Positions 43,095 through 51,734 are shown, numbered from the stretch's first letter. The stretch is 64,000 nt of DNA from Ruminococcaceae bacterium YAD3003 (GCA_900107185.1 FNPA01000014.1:1-64000); one strand, 5' to 3'. Program-made: numbers and translations. Notes: generated from the sequence alone by a model not told the origin.

Positions 43095-44673
43095 GATTAA
43101 CTTTCTCCCACGCTTTCAAAACTTCCTCAGCACTCAAGCCGTCAAACGATTCATGGTGAAAAACATCCCAGAAGGCCCTGGCCTTATCTTCATCGCCATT
43201 AAGTTCTTTGCTTATTTTTACCAAAAGGTCATCGCTGTCCCTAAGTTCGTCTTCACTGACAGATCTGATCCTGTACAAAGGCGACAAAGGCGGTTCATAA
43301 CTGTGCAGTTCAGCTTCCTTATAGAACCTCTTGTGCTTCAACGCCTCCAGTCTCCATTCATCCGTGTAGGGCATCTTGAAAAGGATCTGCGGCATGCAGC
43401 AATCGTACTGGGCGTGAGCCTCTGTTACCATGGCATGGAACGAAGGACCAAAAGGATAGCAATCGATATTAACTATGTCTCCGGGCTTATACGGAGTAGG
43501 CAGATTCAGGTCAAGAAATCCGCCAAAGAAATTCCTGTCACTTTCAAGTGCAGAATAATACTCGTAACCGTTCTTCTCCTTCTTCAGATTTAATTTCTCA
43601 AACCAGCAGACTTCGCCGTTGTAAATATAGTAGTCGTATCTGAAGGTTTCCCATGCTCCGTTATCACGAAGATTCCATACTTCCAATTTGTACCACGTTG
43701 CGATCGGATAGCCTTCTTCGGGCTCTTCGTCATCATCGTCAGCAAAAATCTCTTTATCAAATTCTTCTTCGCGCCTAATGTATTCCATAACATCTTTCAT
43801 TGACTTGAACACACCTAAAGGTTGAGACTTCACGAAATAAATTTGCGGATCATACCACTCATTGAAAAGACAATATATTCGTTCTTCTTCATAAAGATCG
43901 TTGTATTTTAGATCAAACTCAGCATTTCGTATTGCTGCACAGCAGTCATCAAAACAGATTCCGAAATCCCCTATCACATCACAAATCGTTTGCTTAATAT
44001 GTTCAAAGTCAGCACTTTCAGACATCAGCTTCGATACATTGGTAAATGAATCATACTTTATGCTGTTTTTCTTGCGAAGGCTTACAAGCATATCTATCTT
44101 AGACTTCAAAGATACAGGAGCTTTGCATATGATCTCCGCTATATATGATTCACTGAAAGTGCCATCTGCAGTATTAAAAGCAATCATCTCCTCGCTAAAA
44201 CCACACTTTCGTAAGACATCCCTTTCATCTTCATTTGTCCATCCGTGGCATTCAATGACATAAGGTTTGAGGTCATCAATCTTTTCTATCTCAACACAAG
44301 TTCCTAAAGGAATGTGATACAGTCTGCACTTCTTATTCAGGGCCAAAAGAAGAAGCATGTTAATGAAGACCTCTTCGCTCTCTCCGTCCCAAACTGCGAT
44401 CATGCGGTCGCAGTCTTTCAGCATCTTTACATTCGTTGACAATGCGTATTTGATGCGCGCCATAGGATAGCGATGTTTTGGCGGAACATACCGAATAACA
44501 CTGACCTTCTCATATTGCTTGTTTTTGCAGCGTCCGTATACACGGTGATCGAAATCAGAATCACCAAGCAGTATCTCGTCGCCATTACTCATGAGAGTCC
44601 CGACGTCTTCCCAGAATGCCTTGGGGAATTCCCTGTAATGTATTCCGTTTGTTCCGCAGATATATGTGATCAT
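43087..44673 (-). CDS. SLOG-like domain fused to an unknown C-terminal domain
   Basis: 528 residues from ATG at 44673, with AAAGGAG upstream. The first about 130 residues resemble a SLOG nucleotide-sensing fold (EILLGDSDFDHRVYG, then DCDRMIAVWDGES and CRLYHIP). The C-terminal part shares the block LPTPYKPGDIV with the protein at 35092. The end ...FHHESFDGLSAEEVLKAWEK is helical. A sensor-effector arrangement is possible but unproven. It starts 14 bases after the phosphoesterase gene and overlaps the small antitoxin. Confidence 0.65.
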   Translation of the reverse strand: MITYICGTNGIHYREFPKAFWEDVGTLMSNGDEILLGDSDFDHRVYGRCKNKQYEKVSVIRYVPPKHRYPMARIKYALSTNVKMLKDCDRMIAVWDGESEEVFINMLLLLALNKKCRLYHIPLGTCVEIEKIDDLKPYVIECHGWTNEDERDVLRKCGFSEEMIAFNTADGTFSESYIAEIICKAPVSLKSKIDMLVSLRKKNSIKYDSFTNVSKLMSESADFEHIKQTICDVIGDFGICFDDCCAAIRNAEFDLKYNDLYEEERIYCLFNEWYDPQIYFVKSQPLGVFKSMKDVMEYIRREEEFDKEIFADDDDEEPEEGYPIATWYKLEVWNLRDNGAWETFRYDYYIYNGEVCWFEKLNLKKEKNGYEYYSALESDRNFFGGFLDLNLPTPYKPGDIVNIDCYPFGPSFHAMVTEAHAQYDCCMPQILFKMPYTDEWRLEALKHKRFYKEAELHSYEPPLSPLYRIRSVSEDELRDSDDLLVKISKELNGDEDKARAFWDVFHHESFDGLSAEEVLKAWEKVNHE

Positions 44674-44686
44674 CAGTCTGTCTCCT

Positions 44687-45427
44687 TTATTTAATTTCCT
44701 TGATCCTGCTGAACAAAAGCGAAAACTTCTCCCAATCAAGATCTCTGTGATAATGCCCGAAATACCAGTGTTTGAATTTCAATCCGTGCTCAGTAATCAG
44801 CGAATCAAGAAATTCAGTCAGCTTGTTGCCGGATCTGTCGACAACAGCGGCCATGTTATTGGCCGGAAGTCTGGAAATATCGCTGCTATAGACAGCGCTT
44901 ATATTCTTACCGATATAGCCTTCAGGAGCGCAATGAGTCAGTACGATATCGACTTCGAAATTAACATTTGCAAGGTTCTTCAATGCTTCCTCATATTCTT
45001 CATCAGACGGCATCTCACGTGCCCACCAGGATGCACCTTCCTTGCGGTATTCCTTATCAGTGGATTCGGCTCCGCCCATGGTAAAGAATGTAGTCCCGAA
45101 AATGTTATAGACCTGACCTCTCATTAGATGAATGACACGATCGGATATCTTATGAACCTTTCCACCGTTCCACTCTTCTACAGGATACTTGTCCAATAGA
45201 TCATGATTCTCGTGATTGCCGTCAATGAACAGTGTAGTAAATGATCTTTGGTTATATACTTTGAGCACGTATCTGTCCTGTTCAGCACCATCCCAGATTC
45301 CTCCGAAATCACCAACAATAATCAGGAAATCATAATGGTCCGACATGTATTTCTGTTCCGGGAAATTAGTAGTATTTAACTTCTCCCAGTCTGTTGTTCC
45401 ATGAGTGTCACCGGTTATGTAAAACAT
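44687..45427 (-). CDS. Metallophosphoesterase
   Basis: 246 residues from ATG at 45427, 12 bases after AGGAGG. All calcineurin-like motifs are present: GDTHG, VGDFGG, GNHEN, LTHCAP and GHYHRD. The long insertion between GNHEN and LTHC fits phage- and island-encoded phosphoesterases of unknown substrate. It heads the transcript with the SLOG-fusion, antitoxin and Doc genes. Confidence 0.9.
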   Translation of the reverse strand: MFYITGDTHGTTDWEKLNTTNFPEQKYMSDHYDFLIIVGDFGGIWDGAEQDRYVLKVYNQRSFTTLFIDGNHENHDLLDKYPVEEWNGGKVHKISDRVIHLMRGQVYNIFGTTFFTMGGAESTDKEYRKEGASWWAREMPSDEEYEEALKNLANVNFEVDIVLTHCAPEGYIGKNISAVYSSDISRLPANNMAAVVDRSGNKLTEFLDSLITEHGLKFKHWYFGHYHRDLDWEKFSLLFSRIKEIK

Positions 45428-45500
45428 ATCGATCACAAACCTCCTGTAATTCACCTTACAGGTTCATTATAGGAAGTGTGATGCACCAATTTAGGAACAT

Positions 45501-45525
45501 TAAAATACCCGGCAATGATGCCGGG
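45501..45525 (-). terminator. Intrinsic terminator after the 45605 gene
   Basis: On the minus strand CCCGGCA-TCAT-TGCCGGG forms a perfect 7-bp stem followed by TATTTTAA. It lies about 80 bases after the stop codon of the small protein gene. Confidence 0.75.
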
Positions 45526-45604
45526 CAAAGAGTTCTTCAAACTTAATCATTTTGCATACATCCAAACTGTTGCTTTCGCTGTGCTTGCCTGTTATTAACT
45601 GACA

Positions 45605-45967
45605 TTAATCAAAAAACACAACCGAATCATCATCACAATAAAGTTGCATCAGCAGACCATTTATATATGCACGGTCTATCGAACCTAATTGATCCTCAAT
45701 TTCTCCAGCCGTAGATTCACGTGTACCCTTTTTCCAAGTAACATATGCTACATGCTCCACTTCAGTAAGGTCATCTTCATATGAATAAAGAAGTATGCTT
45801 CGATTGTAATCAGAATCCGTCCATTCCGAATCCGCTTCAAAGTATCTTTTCCATTCTTTATCAGTAGGGTGAAGGTAAACTAAGTTTTCTTTTTCTGAGT
45901 CACCAAAAATAACCAGACCATTCAAGGATGTCTCATATTCTTTACCATCAACAAAGTATTTAGACAT
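45605..45967 (-). CDS. Small acidic protein of unknown function
   Basis: 120 residues from ATG at 45967, with GAGAGGA upstream; an in-frame ATG at 45982 has no site. Beta-rich and acidic, with VAYVTWKKGT as the only basic stretch. It is the last gene of the operon that starts with the WYL-LRR regulator. No family recognised. Confidence 0.65.
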   Translation of the reverse strand: MSKYFVDGKEYETSLNGLVIFGDSEKENLVYLHPTDKEWKRYFEADSEWTDSDYNRSILLYSYEDDLTEVEHVAYVTWKKGTRESTAGEIEDQLGSIDRAYINGLLMQLYCDDDSVVFFD

Positions 45968-45995
45968 AAATATTCCTCTCATATTCCTATGTTGT

Positions 45996-46565
45996 TTATA
46001 TTTTTAACTCTTTTTTAATCTGCGATATATATTCCTTGCTAGTCATAGCATATTTAGAAGGCGGCGAAAAATGAGAGATTCTAACGACTTTGTAAGCACA
46101 ACTGATATCAGGATTGTAAGCTATCATATTATATGCATTTTCTCCGAACACAAAAATAGTCAGATCTTCATCAAAGCATCCAAGTTCTTCCTTTAATGCA
46201 TCAACATTTCTTTTATAAATCTGAGGATTCTTAGCCATTTCTATTTTCACTAGATTTGATTTTGCTGTCTTAAACACCTCATGACATTCTAAGTCTTTGT
46301 ATTTGATTAAATCAGTAACATAACACCCCTCATATTTTGAGCCTTCAAATGCAGCCCTAAGGTTTGCATCTCCTTTACTACCAGACTTATGAAAACTCAA
46401 CCATTTACCAGGTGCTTCATCAGATGGATTAAGTGCAACAAACACACAATTTGTTTTAACTTTTTCCCAATTAATCTTATCCTTAGGAAGATTATCGTCC
46501 CATAGCATCCAACTAGACAGCATATTGTATTTGCTTAATATGTTTTCACGATCCTTATTAGTCAT
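45996..46565 (-). CDS. Uracil-DNA-glycosylase-like protein (DUF1643-type)
   Basis: 189 residues, AT-rich, with GAGGAGGAG upstream. The strand FVALNPSDEA is like the GLNPS/GINPG motif A of UDG-fold proteins, and RISHFSPPSKYAM is like the HPSPxS motif. YVTDLIKYK and IFVFGENA complete the fold pattern seen in DUF1643/UDG-like proteins. Whether it cuts bases from DNA is unknown. It belongs to the operon headed by the WYL-LRR regulator. Confidence 0.65.
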   Translation of the reverse strand: MTNKDRENILSKYNMLSSWMLWDDNLPKDKINWEKVKTNCVFVALNPSDEAPGKWLSFHKSGSKGDANLRAAFEGSKYEGCYVTDLIKYKDLECHEVFKTAKSNLVKIEMAKNPQIYKRNVDALKEELGCFDEDLTIFVFGENAYNMIAYNPDISCAYKVVRISHFSPPSKYAMTSKEYISQIKKELKI

Positions 46566-46575
46566 ATTCTCCTCC

Positions 46576-46695
46576 TCACCACCACGGCTCAGTCAGATCC
46601 CGTGTTTCTGTAACTTCAATGTCTTCTTTCTTTATCACCTTGATCTTATCTACATTGCTCAGATCGTCATCTTCCTTGCAAAGCCTCTCCAATAA
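46576..46695 (-). pseudogene. C-terminal remnant of a lost gene
   Basis: A frame of 39 codons without a start begins after an in-frame TGA and ends with TGA just before the UDG-like gene's ribosome binding site. It encodes CKEDDDLSNVDKIKVIKKED and ends in RDLTEPWW. A deleted gene once stood between its neighbours in the operon. Family unknown. Confidence 0.5.
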
Positions 46696-46720
46696 TCATG
46701 TAGGCCCGAACGCTTTCATA

Positions 46721-47452
46721 TCAAGTCTTTATTTCATCCCAACTCTGCAAACAATGGCCATATACCCAGAGAGCCTGGTCCTGATCTCGACTAAGGAATC
46801 GCCCTTCTGGATAATGAGGAAGTTCATGGTTTAGAACAAGCATAATATATTCTTTATACATGCACATTACAGAGTCGATATCGTACTTGTTTGGCAATAC
46901 TCCAAGTTTTATCTCACCAGGTGAACAATGGTATTCCAATGCCAACACGGCTTTATGGACATACTGATCGTAAATAGGTACTTTCCCGGAAGATAGAAAA
47001 TACATTGAATTAATGATCTGTACTGCTCCAAAACCTTTTCCCGGTAGCTCAGTCTTTACAAGTTTAGAATATAGCTCGCGAATACAAGAAAATAAACTAT
47101 ACCTATAAAAAGATTCGGATTCCAGATCGTAGTTTTTTAAAGAAGAACCCTCATACAAGCTTTTTGCTTTATCACAGTACATTTCAATATCTTTATTCTT
47201 ATAGTGATAATACCGGTAATCAATGTCACCATTTACCTTCGGTTTTGTACCAAGTTTCCAAGCGATAGCATTGACATTATAAATGCCTTTTTCCAAATCT
47301 TTTTCTATTATGTCTTCATCTGATTTTTCAGTCGTATTCAAGTCCAAAGGAATTCCATATTCTTTTTTGATGTCCTTTGAAATCTGATTCTTATAGTAAA
47401 ACTGGCTATAAAACTGATTAAACGATTCCGGTTTGATTACTGTCATCATTGC
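46721..47452 (-). CDS. Glycosylase-like protein D (PIYD motif), unknown function
   Basis: 243 residues from ATG at 47452 (GGAGG 5 bases upstream; a second ATG three bases on is equally possible). AT-rich. The C-terminal part has FGAVQIINSMYFLSS, VPIYDQYVHKAVLAL, and the final RDQDQALWVYGHCL, the order also seen at 33747-34517. The expected lysine is glutamine here. It begins 13 bases after the WYL-LRR gene, so the two are one transcript. Confidence 0.6.
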   Translation of the reverse strand, partial: AMMTVIKPESFNQFYSQFYYKNQISKDIKKEYGIPLDLNTTEKSDEDIIEKDLEKGIYNVNAIAWKLGTKPKVNGDIDYRYYHYKNKDIEMYCDKAKSLYEGSSLKNYDLESESFYRYSLFSCIRELYSKLVKTELPGKGFGAVQIINSMYFLSSGKVPIYDQYVHKAVLALEYHCSPGEIKLGVLPNKYDIDSVMCMYKEYIMLVLNHELPHYPEGRFLSRDQDQALWVYGHCLQSWDEIKT

Positions 47453-47465
47453 ATCCTCCGGTGTA

Positions 47466-49697
47466 TTACTCAAACTCAATATGTCCGTATGCAATCATCT
47501 TAACCGACTTCTTCTCACCTTCAACAGTGCGGTTGTAGTGATAACCGTCATCGTCGATCTCAATTTCTCTGAACACATTATGGTTTACGAGCATTGCCGG
47601 ACTAATTAAGTTGTTGATCGTGCCTGCATGTCTGTAAATTCTTTCAGCATAGCCGCTCAGCTCACCCCAGCCAATCTGGTTATCAAGCAAATACTTAACG
47701 TGTGCAAGATTAGCGGGGTAAGATTTTCTGCGTATTTCACTAAACCGGGGATCATTACGTTCGACGCTATAAAAAGATTTTTCTGCCATGCCAACCAACT
47801 TAAGTCCGTGATCCTGCTTGAATATCGAGATAGAATAGATCCTGTCTTCATCAACATCAGTGATATTGTCGGCCACCGGACCTTCGTAGGTTACATACCA
47901 TGTATATTCATCTCCTGCAAAAGATTCAATGTCTTCATAAAGGTCAATTCTCTCATAACCAAAGCAAGAGTAATCGACTATACCAAACTTCTTGTCTCTG
48001 TTAAATCTGTCTGTACCTGAGTTAATCTGAGAAACCAATGAAGATTTAACAGCGGCATCTGTCAACTCGCTAGTAGCGAAGCTTTCCATCGTCTCTGCAT
48101 CACGTCTCATAATACTGCTGGTTTCCCTCGGAAGACTTTCGCTCATGACGTGCAATCCCCTGTCAGCGCGATTGCTGATTTTGATTTCCACAGGATTACC
48201 GTCAGCTCTTTTTAATCTTCTCTTATCAATCAATTTGAATACAGGCTTATTAACCGTAAGGATCCTTAAATTAGGTAGAGAATAAAGTGCTTCAACATTC
48301 TCAACTGAGTATTCATGGATCGATAACCTGTTCAGATTCCCAAGTCCCCTGAGAAAGTTCAGATCAGTTATTCCGGTCATGTCCAGAGCGAGAATTCTCA
48401 GATCAGACAGCTCTGATATAACGCCCGGATCACCTATCTCATTATGAGAAATCACCAATTCGTTCAGTTCATTATAAGAAGAGAGGAACGAGAAATCCTT
48501 TATTCCGTTTCTGCGGAAAACAGCCCTTCTGATTCCGGTCAATTCTCTGTAAGTATACTGTCTGTTCAGGTCGATATTGTCCAGATGGAGCAGTCCAAAT
48601 CTTTCTGTTTTCTTGATCTGTTCCTGATATTCAATATCCTGATTCTCATCAGTATAAGCATACCTGATGAGATGCGCTCTTTCCCTGATTTCTTCCCTGA
48701 GATAATCGGGATCAAGAATAACGGCATACTCACCATACCTCATGGCCCAGTCGATAATGTCCTTCTCACTGCTCTTTACCTGAACGATAAGACGGTTAGA
48801 GGTGTGGTGCGCAGGTTCGATCTTTATTTCTGTTCCGAAAGAATCAATGACCTCGCCTAAAACAGACTTATCAATCTCAAGTCTCACCTTTACGGTCTCA
48901 CCGACATTCATATAGCAGTGCTCAACGATATACTCATTAGAACGCAAGGCAGCATTAATCCTTGCCGCAGAATGCGCAGACTTTTCTTCAAGTATAACTA
49001 AACCGGTGATCCTGTCGATACGATACCTCTTGATAACATTAGAGTCCTTCTCACCGCACAACAGATAGTAGTTACCGTCAGATACAACGACTCTGTAAGG
49101 ACTTACCTTAACAGGTTCGTCGCCAACGGGGTGAAGATTCTTGTCGGTATCAAACACATTGTTATAGAAGGTTACCATCCTCTGCCTGTGGATGGCTTCA
49201 TTGATGTCACCAAGTATCGTAAAGAAATCCTTCCTGACGGGAACATTCTTCTCATTGATCTTAGTATGGAACTCAAAGATTCCGCTGTACTGGTTATGAC
49301 TGAGCTTTACAAGCTTTTTGGTAATCTCTTCGGCACTGGACTTATCGACATGCTTTGAGAACTGAACAGCATCCATCAGGAACATCAGCTCTTCGTCAGT
49401 GAAATCATCTTCATAACAGAACTCTAACCAGTAATCCTTGAGTATGGGCGAATCGCCTCTCGGAATAATTGTATAGTGAAGACGAGTATTCTCGTCAATC
49501 CAGTCGCCGTCTTCATCCTTTCCGTACTTTTCAATAAGTCTATTTAGTGCACGTGATACGGTTCTGCGGTCACAATCATTTTCAGGATCTTCTTTGAGCC
49601 TTCTTAAAATCTCGGCCTGGCCGATCGGCTTATCTTTAGTCGCATATTTCTTAATGATATCAAAAACAAGATCTATACATTTATTATGCTTAATCAT
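47466..49697 (-). CDS. WYL-domain regulator fused to leucine-rich repeats and an unknown C-terminal domain
   Basis: 743 residues with GGAGG upstream. A winged helix (about 5-75, with DRRTVSRALNRLIEKYG) and a WYL domain (about 160-230, with VSPYRVVVSDGNYYLLC and KRYRIDRI) and WCX extension (about 250-350) match the other WYL regulator of this window. Four to five SDS22-like leucine-rich repeats follow (about 375-490), then a basic/Ser-rich linker and a 200-residue unrecognised domain. This fusion is unusual and may sense a protein or nucleic acid ligand. Confidence 0.85.
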   Translation of the reverse strand: MIKHNKCIDLVFDIIKKYATKDKPIGQAEILRRLKEDPENDCDRRTVSRALNRLIEKYGKDEDGDWIDENTRLHYTIIPRGDSPILKDYWLEFCYEDDFTDEELMFLMDAVQFSKHVDKSSAEEITKKLVKLSHNQYSGIFEFHTKINEKNVPVRKDFFTILGDINEAIHRQRMVTFYNNVFDTDKNLHPVGDEPVKVSPYRVVVSDGNYYLLCGEKDSNVIKRYRIDRITGLVILEEKSAHSAARINAALRSNEYIVEHCYMNVGETVKVRLEIDKSVLGEVIDSFGTEIKIEPAHHTSNRLIVQVKSSEKDIIDWAMRYGEYAVILDPDYLREEIRERAHLIRYAYTDENQDIEYQEQIKKTERFGLLHLDNIDLNRQYTYRELTGIRRAVFRRNGIKDFSFLSSYNELNELVISHNEIGDPGVISELSDLRILALDMTGITDLNFLRGLGNLNRLSIHEYSVENVEALYSLPNLRILTVNKPVFKLIDKRRLKRADGNPVEIKISNRADRGLHVMSESLPRETSSIMRRDAETMESFATSELTDAAVKSSLVSQINSGTDRFNRDKKFGIVDYSCFGYERIDLYEDIESFAGDEYTWYVTYEGPVADNITDVDEDRIYSISIFKQDHGLKLVGMAEKSFYSVERNDPRFSEIRRKSYPANLAHVKYLLDNQIGWGELSGYAERIYRHAGTINNLISPAMLVNHNVFREIEIDDDGYHYNRTVEGEKKSVKMIAYGHIEFE

Positions 49698-49828
49698 CTG
49701 TCTAACCCTCCATTTCCAATAGAAGTATCGCTTATTCCTGCCCAGATATTAGCATGCAGCAAAAACAAATTAAAGGGATAGATGTGACAGATTTGTCACA
49801 TCTCGAAAAGTTGTCCTCATATCGAGAT

Positions 49829-50413
49829 TTAATCACCAACGTCCAAAACACACTGAAAGTGAATGTTTGCCTTTAGCAGTGCATCGTTGCCGGGATCATG
49901 CTTAAAGTAATCCGACGTTACTTCGCAAACAGGCGTTCCGGGGATCTGTTTCCCCAGTTCAACGATCCGTTTGCCTGTATAAATCTCGATCTTCTCCCAC
50001 TGCTCCATGGTGCCCTCGTAGTAGACATCCTCCAAAGAAACACAGCCGGCAGAGACGTCACGGCCGATCTTTTTCACATTCTTCGGAATGGTAAGTCTTT
50101 TAATGTTGGTACAACCTTTGAAGGCGGCATCGGGAATGCCCCATACACCAGAATGAAGAATAATGTCTGTAACTTTATCATTACCCTGGAATACCTCAGG
50201 CTTAAAGCCCGCAACATCAACTTCGTTTCCCCATTTGTTAATACCCTTTTGGGGGAGCTTTATCACTTCAGACGCTGTATCACCCAGCGTTATTACATAC
50301 ATAGGTGCACGTCTCATAACGCCCGAGATATATGTATATCCGCAGTATCCGAAGGTTAAATCCTTTGCTTCTTCGGCAGTCTTAATTACTTTAATATAAT
50401 CTTTATATAACAC
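49829..50413 (-). CDS. BspA-type leucine-rich repeat protein
   Basis: 194 residues from GTG at 50413, 8 bases after GGGAGG. Two or three LRR_5 (BspA-like) repeats are visible: VTDIILHSGVWGIPDAAFKG, then CTNIKRLTIPKNVKKIG, and CVSLEDVYYEG. No signal peptide is seen, so it may be intracellular. LRR_5 repeats mediate protein contacts; the partner is unknown. Confidence 0.75.
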   Translation of the reverse strand: MLYKDYIKVIKTAEEAKDLTFGYCGYTYISGVMRRAPMYVITLGDTASEVIKLPQKGINKWGNEVDVAGFKPEVFQGNDKVTDIILHSGVWGIPDAAFKGCTNIKRLTIPKNVKKIGRDVSAGCVSLEDVYYEGTMEQWEKIEIYTGKRIVELGKQIPGTPVCEVTSDYFKHDPGNDALLKANIHFQCVLDVGD

Positions 50414-50485
50414 AGCATTGCCCTCCCTTCTGTCTCTATAATTTCATCTTACAGAGGGAGATGCGACAAAAAGAGTACATTACTT

Positions 50486-50578
50486 CTATTTGTTCAGCGG
50501 ACAAGAATCAAGCCACTTGATCAGATCTTCATCACATCTTATACGGCTGATGCATACAGAAAGTAAATGGGCGTCCCG
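50486..50578 (-). pseudogene. Possible coding remnant
   Basis: A short minus-strand frame without start ends with DEDLIKWLDSCPLNK and a TAG. It may be the end of a lost gene. Support is weak. Confidence 0.2.
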
Positions 50579-50602
50579 GTGGTTTTCTTATGACTAAAAG
50601 GT

Positions 50603-50642
50603 CAATATAAAAGCACCTTAATCGTAACGACTAAAGTGCTTT
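50603..50642 (-). terminator. Intrinsic terminator after the YkuK-like gene
   Basis: On the minus strand AAAGCAC pairs with GTGCTTT, with an inner paired part TTAGTCG/CGATTAA, then TTATATTGACC. It starts right at the stop codon of the gene at 50645. Confidence 0.65.
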
Positions 50643-50644
50643 GA

Positions 50645-51136
50645 TCATTTACTGTATTTATCCGCAATTCCGGACGCTGCGTAACTGTCCGGCTTGATAA
50701 GACAGACATAACCCTGACTCGTTACCCAGCTGACGACTTCTTTGATAAGTACGCTCGTTTTACCTGATCTTCCTATGTCACAGTGAATCTGGAAAGAAAC
50801 ATTCAAGTCTTCGAGCAGCATGTCTTTTTCCATAAACAACTCTTCCAGATTATCGAGAAGGGCATGTGCTATAAAAAGGCTTCTGCCTGTCTCTTCATTG
50901 ATCTTCTGCTTAAGGTTGGTGATAAGACGGATGAACTCAATGTTATAAAAGTACGTTCCGCCATTGCCCTTCTTATGTATGGCGATTACTTCAACCATCT
51001 TTGTCCTGTCGAAATTCTGGCTGTCTGTTCCGACAGTTATCTCGTAACTGCTTGTCTTGTCCGACATGATGATGTCGAAAATCCTTTTCGCTATGTCAGG
51101 AACGTTAATAATTTGTCCCTGAGCTGTCTTAAACAT
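50645..51136 (-). CDS. ykuK: YkuK-like ribonuclease H-fold protein (DUF458)
   Basis: 163 residues from ATG at 51136, with AAGGAG upstream. The strand EITVGTDSQN carries the first acidic residue of an RNase-H-like fold, and CDIGRSGKT and LIKPDSYAASGIADKYSK are the conserved DUF458 blocks. Bacillus YkuK is uncharacterised biochemically. It is the first gene downstream of the tRNA array on the same strand. Confidence 0.85.
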   Translation of the reverse strand: MFKTAQGQIINVPDIAKRIFDIIMSDKTSSYEITVGTDSQNFDRTKMVEVIAIHKKGNGGTYFYNIEFIRLITNLKQKINEETGRSLFIAHALLDNLEELFMEKDMLLEDLNVSFQIHCDIGRSGKTSVLIKEVVSWVTSQGYVCLIKPDSYAASGIADKYSK

Positions 51137-51164
51137 GATTCTGTCTCCTTCCTTTGTTATTATT

Positions 51165-51259
51165 TGGCGTCGACACCCGGAATTGAACCGGGACGCCGGA
51201 ATGAACCGGTTACTCACGGTTTAGCAAACCGCTGCCTTACCAGTTAGGCTTATATCGAC
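51165..51259 (-). tRNA. tRNA-Ser(GCT)
   Basis: 7-bp acceptor stem, T-loop TTCAATT, long variable arm, anticodon GCT in a TTGCTAA loop, encoded CCA. Last tRNA of the array in the direction of transcription. Confidence 0.9.
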
Positions 51260-51262
51260 ATT

Positions 51263-51352
51263 TGGCGCCGTGTGAGAGATTCGAACTCCCAGACCGCTCT
51301 CGCGGCCAACAGTTTTCAAGACTGCCCCTCCTCCCCACTAAGGTAACACGGC
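51263..51352 (-). tRNA. tRNA-Ser(TGA)
   Basis: Acceptor GCCGTGT/ACACGGC, anticodon TGA in CTTGAAA, long variable arm with CCGCGAGAGCGG, T-loop TTCGAAT, encoded CCA. It lies 3 bases from the neighbouring tRNA-Ser. Confidence 0.92.
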
Positions 51353-51360
51353 AGATATAT

Positions 51361-51408
51361 TGGTTGTCCCTGTACGATTCGAACGTACACTAAAGGCGTC
51401 AGAAGCAT
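51361..51408 (-). pseudogene. Truncated tRNA, 3' half (anticodon CTG, Gln-like)
   Basis: The fragment has an anticodon-like loop TTCTGAC, variable loop, T arm GTACG-TTCGAAT-CGTAC, AGGGACA, A and CCA. No D arm or 5' acceptor strand (TGTCCCT) is present; the bases directly upstream are the CCA of tRNA-Ile(TAT). A deletion must have removed its 5' half. Confidence 0.75.
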
Positions 51409-51485
51409 TGGTTGGAAAGGAGAGACTCGAACTCTCGACCACCGCTTTATAAGAACGGCACTCTAACCGGCTGAGTTACTTTCCA
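51409..51485 (-). tRNA. tRNA-Ile(TAT)
   Basis: Acceptor TGGAAAG/CTTTCCA, anticodon TAT in CTTATAA, T arm GAGAG-TTCGAGT-CTCTC, encoded CCA. Confidence 0.88.
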
Positions 51486-51490
51486 GTGTC

Positions 51491-51564
51491 TGGTCGTAGC
51501 TGATAGAATCGAACTATCGTTACCCGCATATCAGGCGGATTTCCTGCCATTGAAAGAAGCTACG
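51491..51564 (-). tRNA. tRNA-Ile(GAT)
   Basis: Acceptor CGTAGCT/AGCTACG, anticodon GAT in CTGATAT, T arm GATAG-TTCGATT-CTATC, encoded CCA. The sequence is unlike the usual GGGC-starting tRNA-Ile(GAT) of bacteria, and the D loop is short. Confidence 0.8.
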
Positions 51565-51567
51565 ATA

Positions 51568-51655
51568 TGGTGCCGTCTGAGGGTATCGAACCCACTCGAA
51601 GTCTCTGACTGACAGATTTACAGTCTGTCCCGCCTCCTTAACGGATTACGACGGC
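51568..51655 (-). tRNA. tRNA-Tyr(GTA)
   Basis: Anticodon GTA in CTGTAAA with stem ACAGA/TCTGT, variable arm of class II length, T-loop TTCGATA, encoded CCA. The last acceptor pair is mismatched. Confidence 0.88.
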
Positions 51656-51659
51656 ATTT

Positions 51660-51734
51660 TGGGTGGAACACCGGGAATCAAACCCGAACCAGCAGTGCCA
51701 CAAACTGCCGTGCTGTCATTACACTATGAACCAC
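51660..51734 (-). tRNA. tRNA-His(GTG)
   Basis: Anticodon GTG in TTGTGGC with stem GCAGT/ACTGC, and the extra G(-1) opposite C73 that marks tRNA-His. Two U-U mismatches lie in the acceptor stem. Encoded CCA. Confidence 0.85.

Noticed and set aside
42787-43593. Plus-strand open frame of 268 codons
   Set aside because: Antisense to the Doc toxin, its small antitoxin and the SLOG-fusion gene, all with good starts and motifs.
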